Source of the DNA: Ursus arctos
Taxonomy: Eukaryota; Chordata; Mammalia; Carnivora; Ursidae
Length of the DNA stretch: 64,000 nt
NCBI RefSeq assembly: GCF_023065955.2
Contig: NW_026622874.1
Span: 5,004,001-5,068,000, forward strand
Direction: 5' to 3'
In this document: positions 1 to 10,639 of the stretch, in pieces
How the letters are laid out: every line of letters starts with the position of its first letter
Numbering within the stretch: position 1 is the first letter of the stretch
The notes under the pieces: model-generated
Database searches by the model: none
What the model was told of the DNA's origin: nothing
The model's input: the letters and a program-made list of their open reading frames with translations, nothing else
Program-made: the position numbers and the translations under genes

Positions 1-283
1 GCCTTCTCTGTGCTATCCACTCTGGGTCCGTCCCCACTGCCAGCGTGAAAGTGACTGAGTCAACGACTTCCTTGGCAAAGTAAGATATCAAGGAGCCGAG
101 GTTCCCCATCTGGCGCTATGCTTTGCTCCAGTGGGAAATCTGGGGTGGAGTGATTCGGGCTTTAGCCCTCAAAGCCTTACCCCTGAGCAGGAGGGGGCCC
201 AGTACGGACTCTAAGGCTACAGGGCTTCACCAGTGGTGTTACAGTGATCTTAACAGCAAAAGCCAGTCGCTCTCCTGATTCAT
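1..283. other. Unique sequence, nothing recognised
   Basis: Moderately GC-rich sequence with no repeat family, exon or RNA gene that I recognise. Confidence 0.5.
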
Positions 284-386
284 CTTTCTTTTTCTTTTTT
301 TTTAGATATTTTTTTTATTTATTTGAGAGAGAGCACGCACACACAAGCAGGGGCAAGGCTAGAGGGAGAAAGATGCTCAGCGTGAA
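284..386 (-). mobile_element. tRNA-derived carnivore SINE, 3' part only
   Basis: On the minus strand this is a SINE 3' end: T-rich tail, then ttatttatttgagagagagc and a gggcaaggctagagggag purine block (the reverse of the CT-rich stretch). The tRNA-like head is missing, so the copy is 5' truncated. No target duplication is clear. Confidence 0.75.
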
Positions 387-924
387 ATCATGCTCTGGCT
401 TCCAATGACCTCGTACACACAACGCCCGTGAGACTTGAGGTTTGTACTCTGTGCTACTCCCCCAACTCGGATCATCGTCTGGCCTTCACTCTGCGGCCTC
501 GCTGCACGGCAAGTTCACTAACCATCAAACGGGGCCTTCTCACCATTCTTGGGCCTTCTCATCATTTCAAGTCAATTTAGCTAATAACACCCTTTCATCA
601 GACAGCCCTTGGTCTCAGAAATCTGAGAAATGGGTAACAAAAAAGTGAAAGGACATAAAACAACCACATGAAAAGGATTGTCTAAATCCTGCCACTGGGG
701 TGAGGGCAGAGGACAAGCAACTCACCAGTATACAAAATTAAATTGTTTCAAGAGTTTTACACTCTAAACTTAACAAAGGAACACGCAGAACACCACCTGC
801 AAAGACTCTGAAGCTTATAATGCTAAGTTTCTTGGGAGCTGAGAACATGTTTCCCTATGAAAACAATTCTACGTCTTGCTTACAATGCAAGGTTAACTCA
901 CAAAGACCCATTTCTCGGATCCCT
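387..924. other. Unique sequence, nothing recognised
   Basis: A 68-codon open frame at 442-648 has no recognisable family and looks like chance. No repeat was identified. Confidence 0.45.
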
Positions 925-1280
925 TCAATAAACAGTAAAATCCTGTGAGGCACCACGCCAAGAATTAGGGATATATAGTCAAATAAGACCCAATCTCTGC
1001 CCAAAGGAGCTGTGGATCTAGTAGAAGAAATTAACGTTCACAGACAGTGCTCTAAGTGTGTTCTAGAATATTCACAAGGTGCTTTGGGGAGCAAAGAAAA
1101 GGGGCCCCTGAATCAGACGGAAGCGGGGAGTCAGAGAACGTGTCCCTGTAAGAGGTCACATTTGAACTGAATTTGAAGGTCGTGTGGGAATTAATTACAC
1201 TAAAAAGGAAGACAGGGGTCAAAAGGTACTTGATGCCTGACCAGATGGTGCAGGTGGGGGCACAAAGGGGGCTCGAATGA
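925..1280 (+). mobile_element. Ancient L2-type LINE 3' relic
   Basis: The order of diverged blocks fits the L2 3' region: ttcaataaacag, a block resembling 'ggatacagtcaataagaccc..ctctgccc..ggagctgtgg..tctagtag', then 'ggtgctttggggagc', 'aggtcacatttgaactga' and 'ttgaaggtcgtgtggg'. Family assignment is from memory of the consensus. No coding capacity remains. Confidence 0.65.
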
Positions 1281-1490
1281 CTCAGGTGTCTGGTCTGGGC
1301 AAATGATTCAACGTGGGAGCCACTCACGGAGAAAGGACTCCCAGGAGATAGGAGAGCAGAGTCCAAGAGTTCACACGCAGACCAGGCAAAGTCGGAGCCT
1401 CTGCCTTACATCTGCTGGGAAGAGCCCGAGATCCCTACTCGGGGCTTCTGTCAGCAAACCTGAGAAGGCAGGTGGTGTGAGACAGAGGAC

Positions 1491-1765
1491 AAGGGCTGCC
1501 CCAGGCGCCGCCACCGCCCCAACAGCGCACAGGTGTTCCCAGCCCTCCTCCCACCTCCGCATGGACTCACAACCTACACGTTTTTGCCTGTTTGCAGCTT
1601 GCGCTTTGGCCGCGTCAGCAAATTATGCCTCAGGAAGCTCTGGCTACACAGCCGCCAGTGTCCAGATGATGACACTGAGGCGCAGAACAGTACCTGCCCC
1701 ACAGCAGGAGACGGGCAGGCGGCCCTCGCCCACGGCCCGCGCTCCGCACCACAACACGCTGTAGA
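1491..1765. promoter_or_regulatory. Small CpG-rich patch
   Basis: Hand count over 1501-1770 gives 19 CpG, 105 C and 66 G in 270 bases, so GC is about 63% and observed/expected CpG about 0.74. This meets the usual numerical CpG-island thresholds but is short. A 153-codon open frame (1303-1764) overlaps it without any recognisable domain. It could be a minor promoter, a first exon or a GC-rich relic; diverged MIR-like sequence may begin near 1655. Confidence 0.4.
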
Positions 1766-2913
1766 AATCCCTTCTCTTAGAAGCTCAAGCTTTCCAAAGA
1801 CAGGCTCTCAGTCACTAAGACATCATCTCTCCTGACAAATCAGCAAGGAGACAGATGCTGAGAGGCCTTCCCTCTCCAGTTGCTCCTTTTACTCACCTTC
1901 TTTGTTACAAGCAAAAAGCCGACTTTAACACTAGGATTCCCCTGGTTCAGCTGGGGAGCCTCCTAAGGGACTCGAGTCTCCTCTCGCCACAACAACTTTG
2001 CCTTCTTTTCCTCTGGTTGCCCTCCGCTGCAATCTGTTGTGGAGTTACACAAGAGACAAGCGTAACTCCATCAATTCCCAGGCCAACTGCTTTGAGAATC
2101 TGCAAACCAGGCCATCTATTATGGGGCTTCTAAAATCCGGTGTCACAGAACCGCATGCTCTGACCACCACATGACGGATCCGGACCCACACGTCCGATGG
2201 AAGATGAGCTTCATAAAGAAATATATGGCCAGTGAGATCCCAGCAGGTTGAAGACTGCAAGAAACCGAAATGCTTAAATTATTGATTCTAGGAAACGGGC
2301 CTATTCTCCCCTGGTTATGCAGAGCAGATTGAACGGAGAGTTGCAGGTACAAACCGAGAGGTAAAACGACCTCTAAGTAAGTAAAGAGCCAGGGGATATG
2401 CAGGTTGCAGAAGGAATTATTAAAACGCACACTGGTCTACAGTCTCGGGTATGACTGATCGCTCAGTGAACACATCCCTTCCTGAATGCTGCTACTTTCA
2501 GGTAAAAATAGACTCATTATTCCCCCAAGTCTCTTTCTTCATCACGGATGAAAAGTGATGCGGATCCACTGGTTTGTAACTGATGTGTCTGACACTAAAA
2601 TTTCATCCCATGCACTGCCATCCTCTGAAACACACAGTAAGAAAAGAAGATTGTCTTGACATGCAAAATAGCACATTTTGACGTGAAGCCACGGAAATGT
2701 ATGTGAAAGGCCATTTTTCTACTGGGACAGAAGCACAGTTCTGTTTGAAAGTTTACCACACATTTCAAAGTTCACTTTGAGCAAACACTTTAGGATAAAC
2801 AAACAAACATACAGTGGCTAAAAGAGGAAACTGGCTTTATTTTTGTTTTTTCTAGAAATATCCAGTAAAGGTAGAGGAAGGGGCACATTTTTAGGTTTCC
2901 TTTTTCTCCAACT
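1766..2913. other. Unique sequence, nothing recognised
   Basis: No repeat, exon or RNA gene recognised. GC drops gradually from the CpG-rich patch toward 2900. Confidence 0.45.
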
Positions 2914-3113
2914 TTTTAAAAGATGCATTTATTTATTTAGAGAGGGAGTATGAGCAAGAGGGGCAGAAGGAGAGAAAGAGAGAGAGAATCTCAAGCAACC
3001 ACATGCCTAGTGGGGACTCAGACGGGAGGGCTCGATCCCAGGACCCCAAGATCACAACCTGACCTGAAACCAAGAGTCAGAGGCATGACTGACTGTGCCA
3101 CTCACGTGTCCCT
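2914..3113 (-). mobile_element. tRNA-derived carnivore SINE, near full length
   Basis: Reading the minus strand: the head is diverged (the plus strand ends gccactcacgtgtccctg), the B box reverse is ggctcgatcccagg, and a GA-rich block and tttatttattta lie at the left. About 200 bp, the full family length. Divergence indicates an older copy. Confidence 0.85.
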
Positions 3114-3364
3114 GTACTTCTTTATTCTACACAAACCACTGAAAAATACCAAAAGCCAGTAGGTGCTTAGAATTCTTAGCACACAGGAGTTAAGTGCTCA
3201 GTTTACAGATCTGAATTACGTCACTATACAAACAAGCACAGAATATATAACTACATATATATCATCGGTCCAATACCATTAATTCCACCTCAGTTTTTTT
3301 CTTTAACCAATACACTAGCAGGGACTAAACTGAAGATGCGGCTCTTTAATCTAGATGATACACT

Positions 3365-3780
3365 TTATGTTCATCTACGGTACGTACTGAGCATCTACTT
3401 TGCATCAGACGCTGCAGACAGAGCAGTGAGCGGCACAGATGTGCAGACCGGAAGTAAAGAGACAAGATAATTTAAAGTTGTGCTAACAACGGGATGACAA
3501 TCAAACAGTGTTGTCACAGGCATGTGGAAGGAGCGACTTTTAGATGGGATGACCTGAGAAGGCCTCTTTGTGGAGACCATTCCCTTATTTATCTTATTTA
3601 TTTTTAAGTAGGCTCCCAAGCCCAGCGTGGAGCCCAAGGCTGTGCTTGAACTTACGACCCTGAGAGCAAGACCTGAGCTGAGGTCAAGAGTCAGACCCTC
3701 CACAGGCTAAGCCACCGGGTGCCCCCATGAAGACCATTTTCAACTGAATGCTGAAGAATGAGAAGGAGCCCGTCAAAAAT
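3365..3780 (+). mobile_element. L2-type LINE relic split by a SINE
   Basis: 3365-3581 has 'tactgagcatctactttgca', 'gcagtgagcggcacagatg' and 'gatgacctgagaaggcctct', typical of an L2 3' end. After the SINE at 3582-3730 the L2 resumes with 'ctgaatgctgaagaatgag' and 'aaggagccc'. Strongly diverged. Confidence 0.55.
3582..3730 (-). mobile_element. Older carnivore SINE inserted in L2
   Basis: Minus-strand SINE with tttatttttaagtaggctcc at the tail side and agccaccgggtgcccc at the head side; the inner block resembles the older subtype with 'cccagcgtggagcccaa'. The agaccatt at 3574-3581 and 3731-3738 is a likely target duplication. Confidence 0.8.
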
Positions 3781-4515
3781 ATTTGATTTAATTTTGGAAG
3801 GGATAGGGGAAGAGCATGTGTAACGATCGGACTTACATCAGCCGCTTACGTCGGAACACACACCAAACAAAATGGTTTGCTCAGAGAGGTGGTTCTTGTT
3901 CTCACAGGCCGGGCTCCACAAGGCCATGAGCGGACCCAAACTCCTTTCAATCTTTCTTCTCCAATCTTGCCTGCTTGCCCCCTTCTGCTCACCTGGAGGG
4001 CTGTTCTGTACCACATTCTCATGACCAAGAATGGAGACATGGGAAGGGCACAAGACCCAGCCAGCCTGGTCAGCCCCTCCAGACCAGAAAATAGTAGCTT
4101 CTCCAGAAGCCCAGACCATAAGGCCCCACTTACGTCTGCTCTGAACTCTGTCCCACAGCTACTCTAAGGCAGCTTGGAAGGCTGCTTGCTTGGAGCCGGC
4201 ATGGGCCTTTCGCAGCCCCCCCACAACCCCGGGAATTCTATCAGTAGGAAGAAAGCTGGAAAGGGTGTTGGCCTGTGCGGAGCGGCGTCTGCTAAAGCAT
4301 TCCAGACAGGGCAAGGGCAAGGGCAAGACAACAGGTTTGGCTTGTAGAACAGAAGACCAGCCTGTTCCGAGTGTCAGGAACAAGGCGAACACAGCCCCGG
4401 AATTCACTTAGCAAGATGAGAGCCGCTGGGACTGAGGGCTCCCTGGGTCCTCGATACCGTGAACGGGACAGGACAAGCACTTTTCATACCTCACTGAAAC
4501 CTCCCCCACACAGCA
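3781..4515. other. Unique sequence, nothing recognised
   Basis: GC-rich stretch with several short open frames on both strands that overlap one another and match no family. Confidence 0.4.
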
Positions 4516-4528
4516 CCCCCCCCCCCCC
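4516..4528. repeat. Poly-C tract (C13)
   Basis: Thirteen consecutive C after 'cagca'. Probably length-variable and prone to sequencing error. Confidence 0.9.
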
Positions 4529-4544
4529 GCAGGAACCACCTTTA

Positions 4545-4655
4545 TTTTACCAGCGCTTGAGTGACTTGCCCAGATTCACAAAGTTAGGAGGGAGAAGAGA
4601 CACAGTTATAACCAGGTTGTGTGTCTCTTAAATTCAGGCTCCCAGCCCCGCTGCC
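4545..4655 (+). mobile_element. MIR relic
   Basis: Contains 'gagtgacttgcccagattca' followed by 'aaagttaggagggagaag' and 'ttaaattcaggctcc', matching the MIR core and its 3' side in order (protected 'ttaagtgacttgcccaaggt' type core). Confidence 0.6.
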
Positions 4656-6324
4656 TTCATTTCTCTGCCTCTGAACAGCGAACTGACAGAATTCATTCTT
4701 CCAGACCCGTTCCTGTCACTACCTGCTCTCCTATTCACTAACACTTCAGAGAAGTGCTTCTTTATTTTTTTAATATTTTCATTTATTTGGAATTCCAGAT
4801 AGAGGGATTTCCATGTGATTCTTTACCTATCTAATATGCATGAGAAGGGAAAAAAATGCTGAAAAGTGAAATTGACTATCTCTTTCTGACATTGAGGTGT
4901 GGAGGTGTGAAACTCATATTAGTGGGAAAATAAATCTCTCCACCGCTGCTTTTCACTCGGAGATACCTGGGGAGGAAGAAAAGGCAGAAATTTCAAAGCC
5001 CCTGCCAGTTCTTCAGTGCTGGGAAACATTAATGAGCTTCCGGATTTGCAAAGGTGGGCCCAGAGCCTAAGGATCTTTGAGAGTTAAATTGCTCTGCATA
5101 ATGAAGTAAAGGTAATTGAGTTTCCGGAAGAATCAGAGAATAAAGAGGTCAAGGAAAATGGAGAAGGCAGGGAGCTATGAGGGAGGGCGGCTGTGGCCTA
5201 ACCTCACGTGGTATCTCGGATGATTCCAGCCTGTCCCAGTTCCCACCTGAGAGCAGACACAGCCCCAGGTTAAGCACCCCCAGCTGACTCCAGTGGGCAG
5301 GCAACTGATGTGCTCAGAGGTCACGCCCAGGAGCAAGCCACTATTTTAAAAACCTGGGCAGATTAGAAGGGGAGGGCCCACAGAGCTCCTCTGGTGTTCT
5401 CGAGGGCAGAGGCAGACCCAAGGCGGGGCTGTTTGCTGACTCCACTCAACCTCAAAGGTACTGCCCTGCATGCCAAGACAAAGAAAATAAATACCAGACA
5501 AGCCCAGTGTTCCAGGAATTGCTTTAGGGAACCTCTTCCCTGGCTTCACTCCTCAGCACCCCCACACCCAGCCCCTCCAAGTAGAGTTGCTTGCAAAGGC
5601 AAATGCAGCCGCCAGGGGACCCCCAAGACGCCACTAATCTGGGGCCCAGTGGCTTTCCCTGTGAACTTCAAAATCCCCGTTAAAGTATTGTGACTGGCTC
5701 CTGCCTCCAGCCCAGCCTCACCTTGTGGTCCTGAGCCCCAGTAAGCCTGAGCCGCTTTCAGGGGCCCCTGTGTGCCAGGTTGTTAAACTCTCCCGCCTTC
5801 ACACAGCTGTGCTCTCTTCCACACCACATCTGCTCTCACAAAACTATCTGCTAGGAGGACTTCAAAGGGCCATTTAGGCATCATGGCCTCCAGAAGCCTC
5901 CCCTGCCTCCACATACGATTCAGCTGGCTTCCTTTATGCTCCTGCCACACCAAGAATCTTCTGTCCCAGCACAGCGGCCTCCAGTCACCGACTGATGACT
6001 GTCTCCCCACCACGTGCCAACGGAGCTCAGCCCTGTGCCTACAACGTAGTAATTATTCCATCAATTCTTGACAATAAATGTATGACCTCAAAGCTTTTAA
6101 TCCAAAGCCTAAAAAGATAATCAAACACAGATCTGCCCAAGAAGAGGATATTTCAAATGACCATCAGGCTGGAATATGTCGTCCCACGTCTTGATCTTCC
6201 CTTCAACACACAACTGTAACTCTTCTGGTCTCTATCCAGACCCTCATGGGACTCTCACCCAGTGAAGCCAACAGTAGCCTTCAGACCCGGAATAGGAAGG
6301 CTGATCGTGAAAAGCTAATATTCT
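4656..6324. other. Unique sequence; possible regulatory element near 4910-5160
   Basis: No repeat recognised over about 1.6 kb. 4910-5160 has closely spaced motif-like words (cttccgga at 5037, gcaaaggt, tttccggaag at 5119, aggtaattg) that resemble ETS, nuclear-receptor and homeodomain sites. No coding evidence. Confidence 0.35.
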
Positions 6325-6610
6325 TTCATTCAACAAATATGCATCATGTTTCATCCATAAAGCATGGTGCTAAACTCTGGAGATACACCAATGGACAAAA
6401 ATGACAGTACTCCTATCCTAGTGGAATTCCACCAATGAATACACATCTACAAAATAACAGTTGTGGTAAGTGCTCTATCATGGAAAATGACAGGGTATGA
6501 TGGAGAGGGCAACAGTTTGATAGGGAGACCTCATCTAGTCTGGGTCAGGGACTCGGGGACCGGAGGAAGGTTTGCCAGTGTGAGTGTAGGAAGCAGGAGT
6601 TTGCCAGAAA

Positions 6611-6649
<39 letters not shown>

Positions 6650-6780
6650 GGTTAGAGAAGTGTGAGAAGATGAGTATTACAAAGAGAGATCGAAGCCCAT
6701 GGGCAGCCCGAAGGAGCCTGGAGAGCTTCGAGAACAGAGCAGGGGACGGTGTGGAGGCCCCGGGAGCTCCCAGTGCGAGT
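6325..6780 (+). mobile_element. L2-type LINE relic with internal (GT)n
   Basis: 'ttcattcaacaaatatgcat', 'ctggagatacaccaatggac', 'cctagtggaatt' and 'gtggtaagtgctctatcatgg' followed by 'atgacagggtatgatggaga' follow the L2 3' consensus in order. The GT tract at 6613-6648 interrupts it. Confidence 0.6.
6613..6648. repeat. (GT)18 microsatellite
   Basis: Uninterrupted GT dinucleotide run of 36 bases; likely polymorphic and able to adopt Z-DNA. Confidence 0.95.
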
Positions 6781-7189
6781 GAGTGAGGTAGAACCAATCT
6801 GCAATGTATCAGATGGGCGAAGCTAAGTTGGTTTTTCCTTGGTGACTCTGTCAGAGGACAGGCTACATCTGTGGAAGCAACGTTTCTGAAGTGAGGAGGC
6901 AGCACCAGAGTGAAGCGAGGCTACAGAGAAACGATCACCAGCTGAGGAGCAAGCAAGTCCAAGTTGGCTAAATGACGGACAAGGCTTACCTCCATCACGC
7001 CAAGAGAACACTCCGGAATGAGGGGAAGCCAAAGAGCATAAGCATCACGGGGGTGAGGGAGACTCTGGGGACAAGTCTGTCAGAGCCTGGCCCAGTGACA
7101 CTTGGGTTGGCCTCGGGGACAGCCTGGGCTGAAGCCATGCAGCCAACCCATCCGAACACAACTGCCACTCGAGGCACGTTAATTCTTTC
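6781..7189. other. Unique or highly diverged sequence
   Basis: May be a further decayed part of the L2 at 6325-6780, but I cannot align it with confidence. Open frames at 6972-7373 (+) and 6995-7177 (-) overlap in opposite directions and have no family. Confidence 0.35.
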
Positions 7190-8520
7190 TAAACTAACAG
7201 AATGGCTGAGAATGCTGTTGAGCCATGTTAAGTTCTCATCTCCTGTTTATGAGGCTCTGGAATTTCTGTCTGCATTACCTCTGAATCCGAGTTTACACAA
7301 GGAGTCCTTTGTTTTCAGTCATCGTGACAAAACAGCTAGCATTTCCCAACAGCTGGTGGCAGCAACAATCTGAATCTTGGCATCAGATTTCTCACTTAGG
7401 ATGCCTATGGCCAAGAATCACCTCAGACACTCAAGCACAATCAAGTGTGAGGGTTATTCCAGCTGTACAGAGATTCCTGGTGCGTCAGGATTCCCATAAA
7501 AAGACATGAACTATCCCATATTCCCACATCATGAGCACTTAGCCTTACCACTTGAGTGCTACAATTACAACTTTTATTGAAGATGTTCTGTTACTAGGCA
7601 TAGGCTTCACACAAGGAAAAATTATTTTCTGTGGAAATGGGTGCAAGGAGCTTACTTAATATATATCTTATGCGGCTTAGGGGCGAAGTACGTCATCCCT
7701 TCAGCTGTATGCCTCAATTACGTTTGTTTTATTGTAGATACCTACTGCACGGTTAATCACCTTCATCCGTATTGTTAACTGAACCCTTTAAATATTCATA
7801 CTCCCAGAACACATCAATTATTTTTTGCCATTCTTTCGCTTGAAAAGATCTTTGGAACATGCACGGTTAGAGAAATAATGGGTGCCATGTTTCTAATATT
7901 ATAAATTATTGTGACTTTTATACTCAATGACTAGTCGTAACTTGGAAACTCAAAACCACAACCATAAGTGACTATAAAATGACAATGAAAACAGAGTTCA
8001 TTCCATAGTTGTGGGCTGCTTGACATTTCCCAGCTCGCCCTGATTTTATAAAAAGAAACGACCTCGAAAATAATTAAGCATATCAAGTGGTAAGGCTGAG
8101 CTCACTGAAATATGACAATATGTTCATGCCTTTATAACGCTGCGAAGCATTCATGAACTTGGAAGAAGTTTTATTGCTCCTTAACCAATTTATATTTGTA
8201 TTTTATAGGCTTATACACATTCCCTACAAGGCCATTCTAATCTCTGTTTACCTGTATCCCCCTGAACTCGGAAATAAAGGCAATCAGGTCTCGGCCCACT
8301 AGACGGGGAAAAAGATCAGATACTGCGAGAGGCGGAGGCTGGCTGATTTGTTTCTAGCCTGTGTTAATTAGAGTGCTCTTAGTAAAAACACAACTTCAGA
8401 TTAGCTTTCTCTGCTCAGTGTTTATTAATTTCGATGCTCTTTAAAAGGGAACATGTAAGCATCTTGATAAATAGATTTAGCGGCTCTCACTTTATAATAA
8501 AGGAACAAGTGCAACTAAAA
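7190..8520. other. Repeat-free AT-rich stretch, candidate conserved noncoding DNA
   Basis: About 1.3 kb without any recognised transposon between two repeat-bearing flanks. It is rich in TAAT/ATTA words (ttaattagag at 8365, tattaatttc at 8424) and keeps several CpG. No frame supports a protein. Confidence 0.35.
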
Positions 8521-9289
8521 TAAAACAAGAACAAAAACAAAAAACCAACAATCACAAATGATGGTGAAATGGACAGAAAATACTTCCGTGACCTGAATGC
8601 CCTGGGGCCCAGGGTGTGTGCTCCCTGCAGTGTGGGACAGGGCCCAGGGAGTCCTGTTCAGCCACACCTCGGGACCTCAGGGCACAGGGGGGCTGACAGG
8701 TCCCAGGAAAATCAGAACCTCCAAGGTGGAAACTGAACTGGCAGAAGTCCAAAGAAGTGGATCCCCCCTCACAGAAAAGTAATGCTCAGGAGGGAAGTTG
8801 TGGGAGTCGAGGCCAAGTTCTGTGCTGGGTTCCCCCCTCCTCCCGCCCGGCACAGTTAGCTCACACCAGGGTAAACCTGCACAGAGTGTTGAGGCGCTTT
8901 CTCCTAACAGGTCCCTTTGAACAGGGCTTGAAGGAGGAGGGTGTAAAAAAAGGCTGCTCTCCTGAGTGAGGGAATGCCTCAGAGAGCAGACACTTGCAGG
9001 TGCTATCAGGGCCAACCCCAGGGAGCCAAACCTGTTATGCTTAATCCTTTCCTCTTTCTTCAGCAACACCCAGATGGCAGGTGGGGGAGAAGATTTCTTA
9101 GAAAAGATTCTAACGTTCTACTTAGCATATCCAGGAGCAGCACTGGTGGGACTGGGGGGGAAATGAGTTCCACATCCCTAGTTCCCAGGGATGTCCAGGG
9201 GGAGTGCACAGGGACTGGGAAAAAGTTAGTAACCCAGGAAGCCAGGCCCACAGAAGCGTTGTTCCTGGCATCAGAATGTTCCTGCGGGA
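8521..9289. other. Unique GC-rich sequence
   Basis: Several overlapping short open frames (8552-9321) on both strands and no recognised repeat or domain. Confidence 0.4.
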
Positions 9290-9310
9290 CCTGCTCATTC
9301 ACCTACCCAT
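9290..9310 (+). repeat. Left target-site duplication of the L1
   Basis: acctgctcattcacctaccc here corresponds to 9902-9931, where the same word is split by a 9-bp insertion (cttaagaac). Confidence 0.6.
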
Positions 9311-9901
9311 CTTTTTTTTAAATTTTATTATGTTATGTTAGTCACCACACAGTACATCATTAGTTTTTGATGCAGTGTTCCATGATTCATTGTTTGCGTA
9401 TAACACCCAGTGCTCCATGCAATACGTGCCCTCCTTAATACCCATCACCGGGCTAGCCCATCCCCCACCCCCCTCCCCTGTGAAACCCTCAGTTTGTTTC
9501 CCAGAATCCACAATCTCTCATGGTTTGTCTCCCCCTCTGATTACCCCCCCTTCATTTTTCCCTTCATTCTCCTGATGTCCTCCCTGCTATTCCTTATGTT
9601 CCACAAATAAGTGAAACCATATGATAATTGTCTTTCTCTGCTTGACTTATTTCACTTAGCATAATCTCCTCCAGTCCTGTCCATGTTGCTGCAAATGTTG
9701 AGTAATCGTTCTGATGGCTGAGTAATATTCCACTGTATAGATGGACCACATTCTTTATCCATTCGTCCGTTGAAGGGCATCTTGGCTCCTTCCATAGTTT
9801 GGCTACTGTGGACATCGCTGCTATGAACATTGGGGTGCTTGTGTCCCTTCTTTTTGCTACATCTGTATCTTTGGGGTAAATCCAAGCTGAGATACCAGCT
9901 C
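9311..9901 (-). mobile_element. Carnivore L1, 5'-truncated 3' end
   Basis: Reverse orientation: the T run at 9312-9319 is the poly-A end, followed by the carnivore L1 3' UTR (cagtgttccatgattcattg; a CCCC-rich block near 9455-9560) and then the end of ORF2. The 591-bp insert is flanked by a duplicated target word (9290-9310 and 9902-9931). Mild divergence suggests an intermediate age. Confidence 0.85.
9594..9830 (-). pseudogene. L1 ORF2 C-terminal remnant
   Basis: A 78-codon open stretch on the minus strand resembles the extreme C-terminus of L1 ORF2p: a segment beginning MFIAAMSTVAKLWKEP, then CPSTDEWIK and a short tail ending in a stop at 9594. In the family this is the region after the reverse transcriptase, linked to nucleic-acid binding. 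Reverse transcriptase and endonuclease domains are absent, and a second frame (9652-9903) carries other pieces of the same end, so frameshifts are present. Nonfunctional. Confidence 0.75.
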
Positions 9902-10084
9902 ACCTGCTCATCTTAAGAACTCACCTACCATGAGCAGAGGCACTGTCCTTGCAGGGAATCAGACTGACAATGCCTCTGCTCGTGTGAAGTTTACACTCTT
10001 GTAAACAAGTGACGAATAATCGTAACAACGGCATCTTCCGGACAGTGATCAGCGCTTTTAGAAAAATGTCTGTCCATCAGCCCG
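9902..10084. other. Right L1 target duplication and unique sequence
   Basis: 9902-9931 repeats the left L1 target word with a 9-bp interruption. The rest is unremarkable. Confidence 0.45.
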
Positions 10085-10423
10085 TTCATTTACTCACAAC
10101 AGACCGGATGCGCAGTGCACACCAGGTTCTGGGCTAGCTGCCGCGAGTGCACCACGGTAATTAAAGCACGGGCCAACTCTGGGAATCAGGCACACACAGA
10201 TGGTAAATGAATCTGTGGGAATTAATGAGGTCGCCCCGAGAGGGTGTAGGGCACGAAGGAAGAGGGGAAAGGAGCCCACAGATATGGCAGGTGGTGGTGT
10301 AGGAAGACGCGGGGGAGAGTATGGCGTGGCTCAGGCCAGGGCTCAGCACAGAAGCAAAGTGTTCAGAGAAGGCAGTCACCCAGAGTCCAGGCACAGTCAC
10401 AAAGTCAAGTTCGAAGAGGAGCC
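10085..10423 (+). mobile_element. Probable L2 relic
   Basis: 'gttcatttactcacaac', 'gcacaccaggttctgggcta' and 'acagatggtaaatgaatctg' fit a highly diverged L2 3' end in the plus orientation. The downstream part is uncertain. Confidence 0.4.
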
Positions 10424-10570
10424 AGTATCACAGGGTCCTGGGACCCAGCCCGACATCAGGCTCTCCGCTCAGTGGGAAGCCTGCTTCTCCCTTTTGCCTG
10501 CTGTTCCCTCTGCTTGTGCTCTCTCTCTCTCTCTCTCTCTGACAAATAAATAAAATCTTAGAAAAAGAGA
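10424..10570 (+). mobile_element. tRNA-derived SINE, 5' truncated
   Basis: Starts inside the tRNA-related part ('cacagggtcctgggaccc'), then 'ctccgctcagtgggaagcct', (CT)n at about 10518-10540, 'gacaaataaataaaatctta' and an (AG)n extension of the tail at 10565-10579. Confidence 0.85.
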
Positions 10571-10639
10571 GAGAGAGAGAATGGAATCTAGAAAGCAGGA
10601 GGAGACACCCTTTCCACTGAGTGTTAAGAGACAGAAGAA

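Noticed and set aside
1303..1764. 153-codon open frame over the CpG-rich patch
   Set aside because: No domain, no recognisable family, and GC-rich DNA lengthens chance open frames. Kept only as part of the CpG finding.
4740..4800. 'tttatttttttaatattttc' as a possible SINE tail
   Set aside because: No CT/GA block, B box or head follows on either strand.
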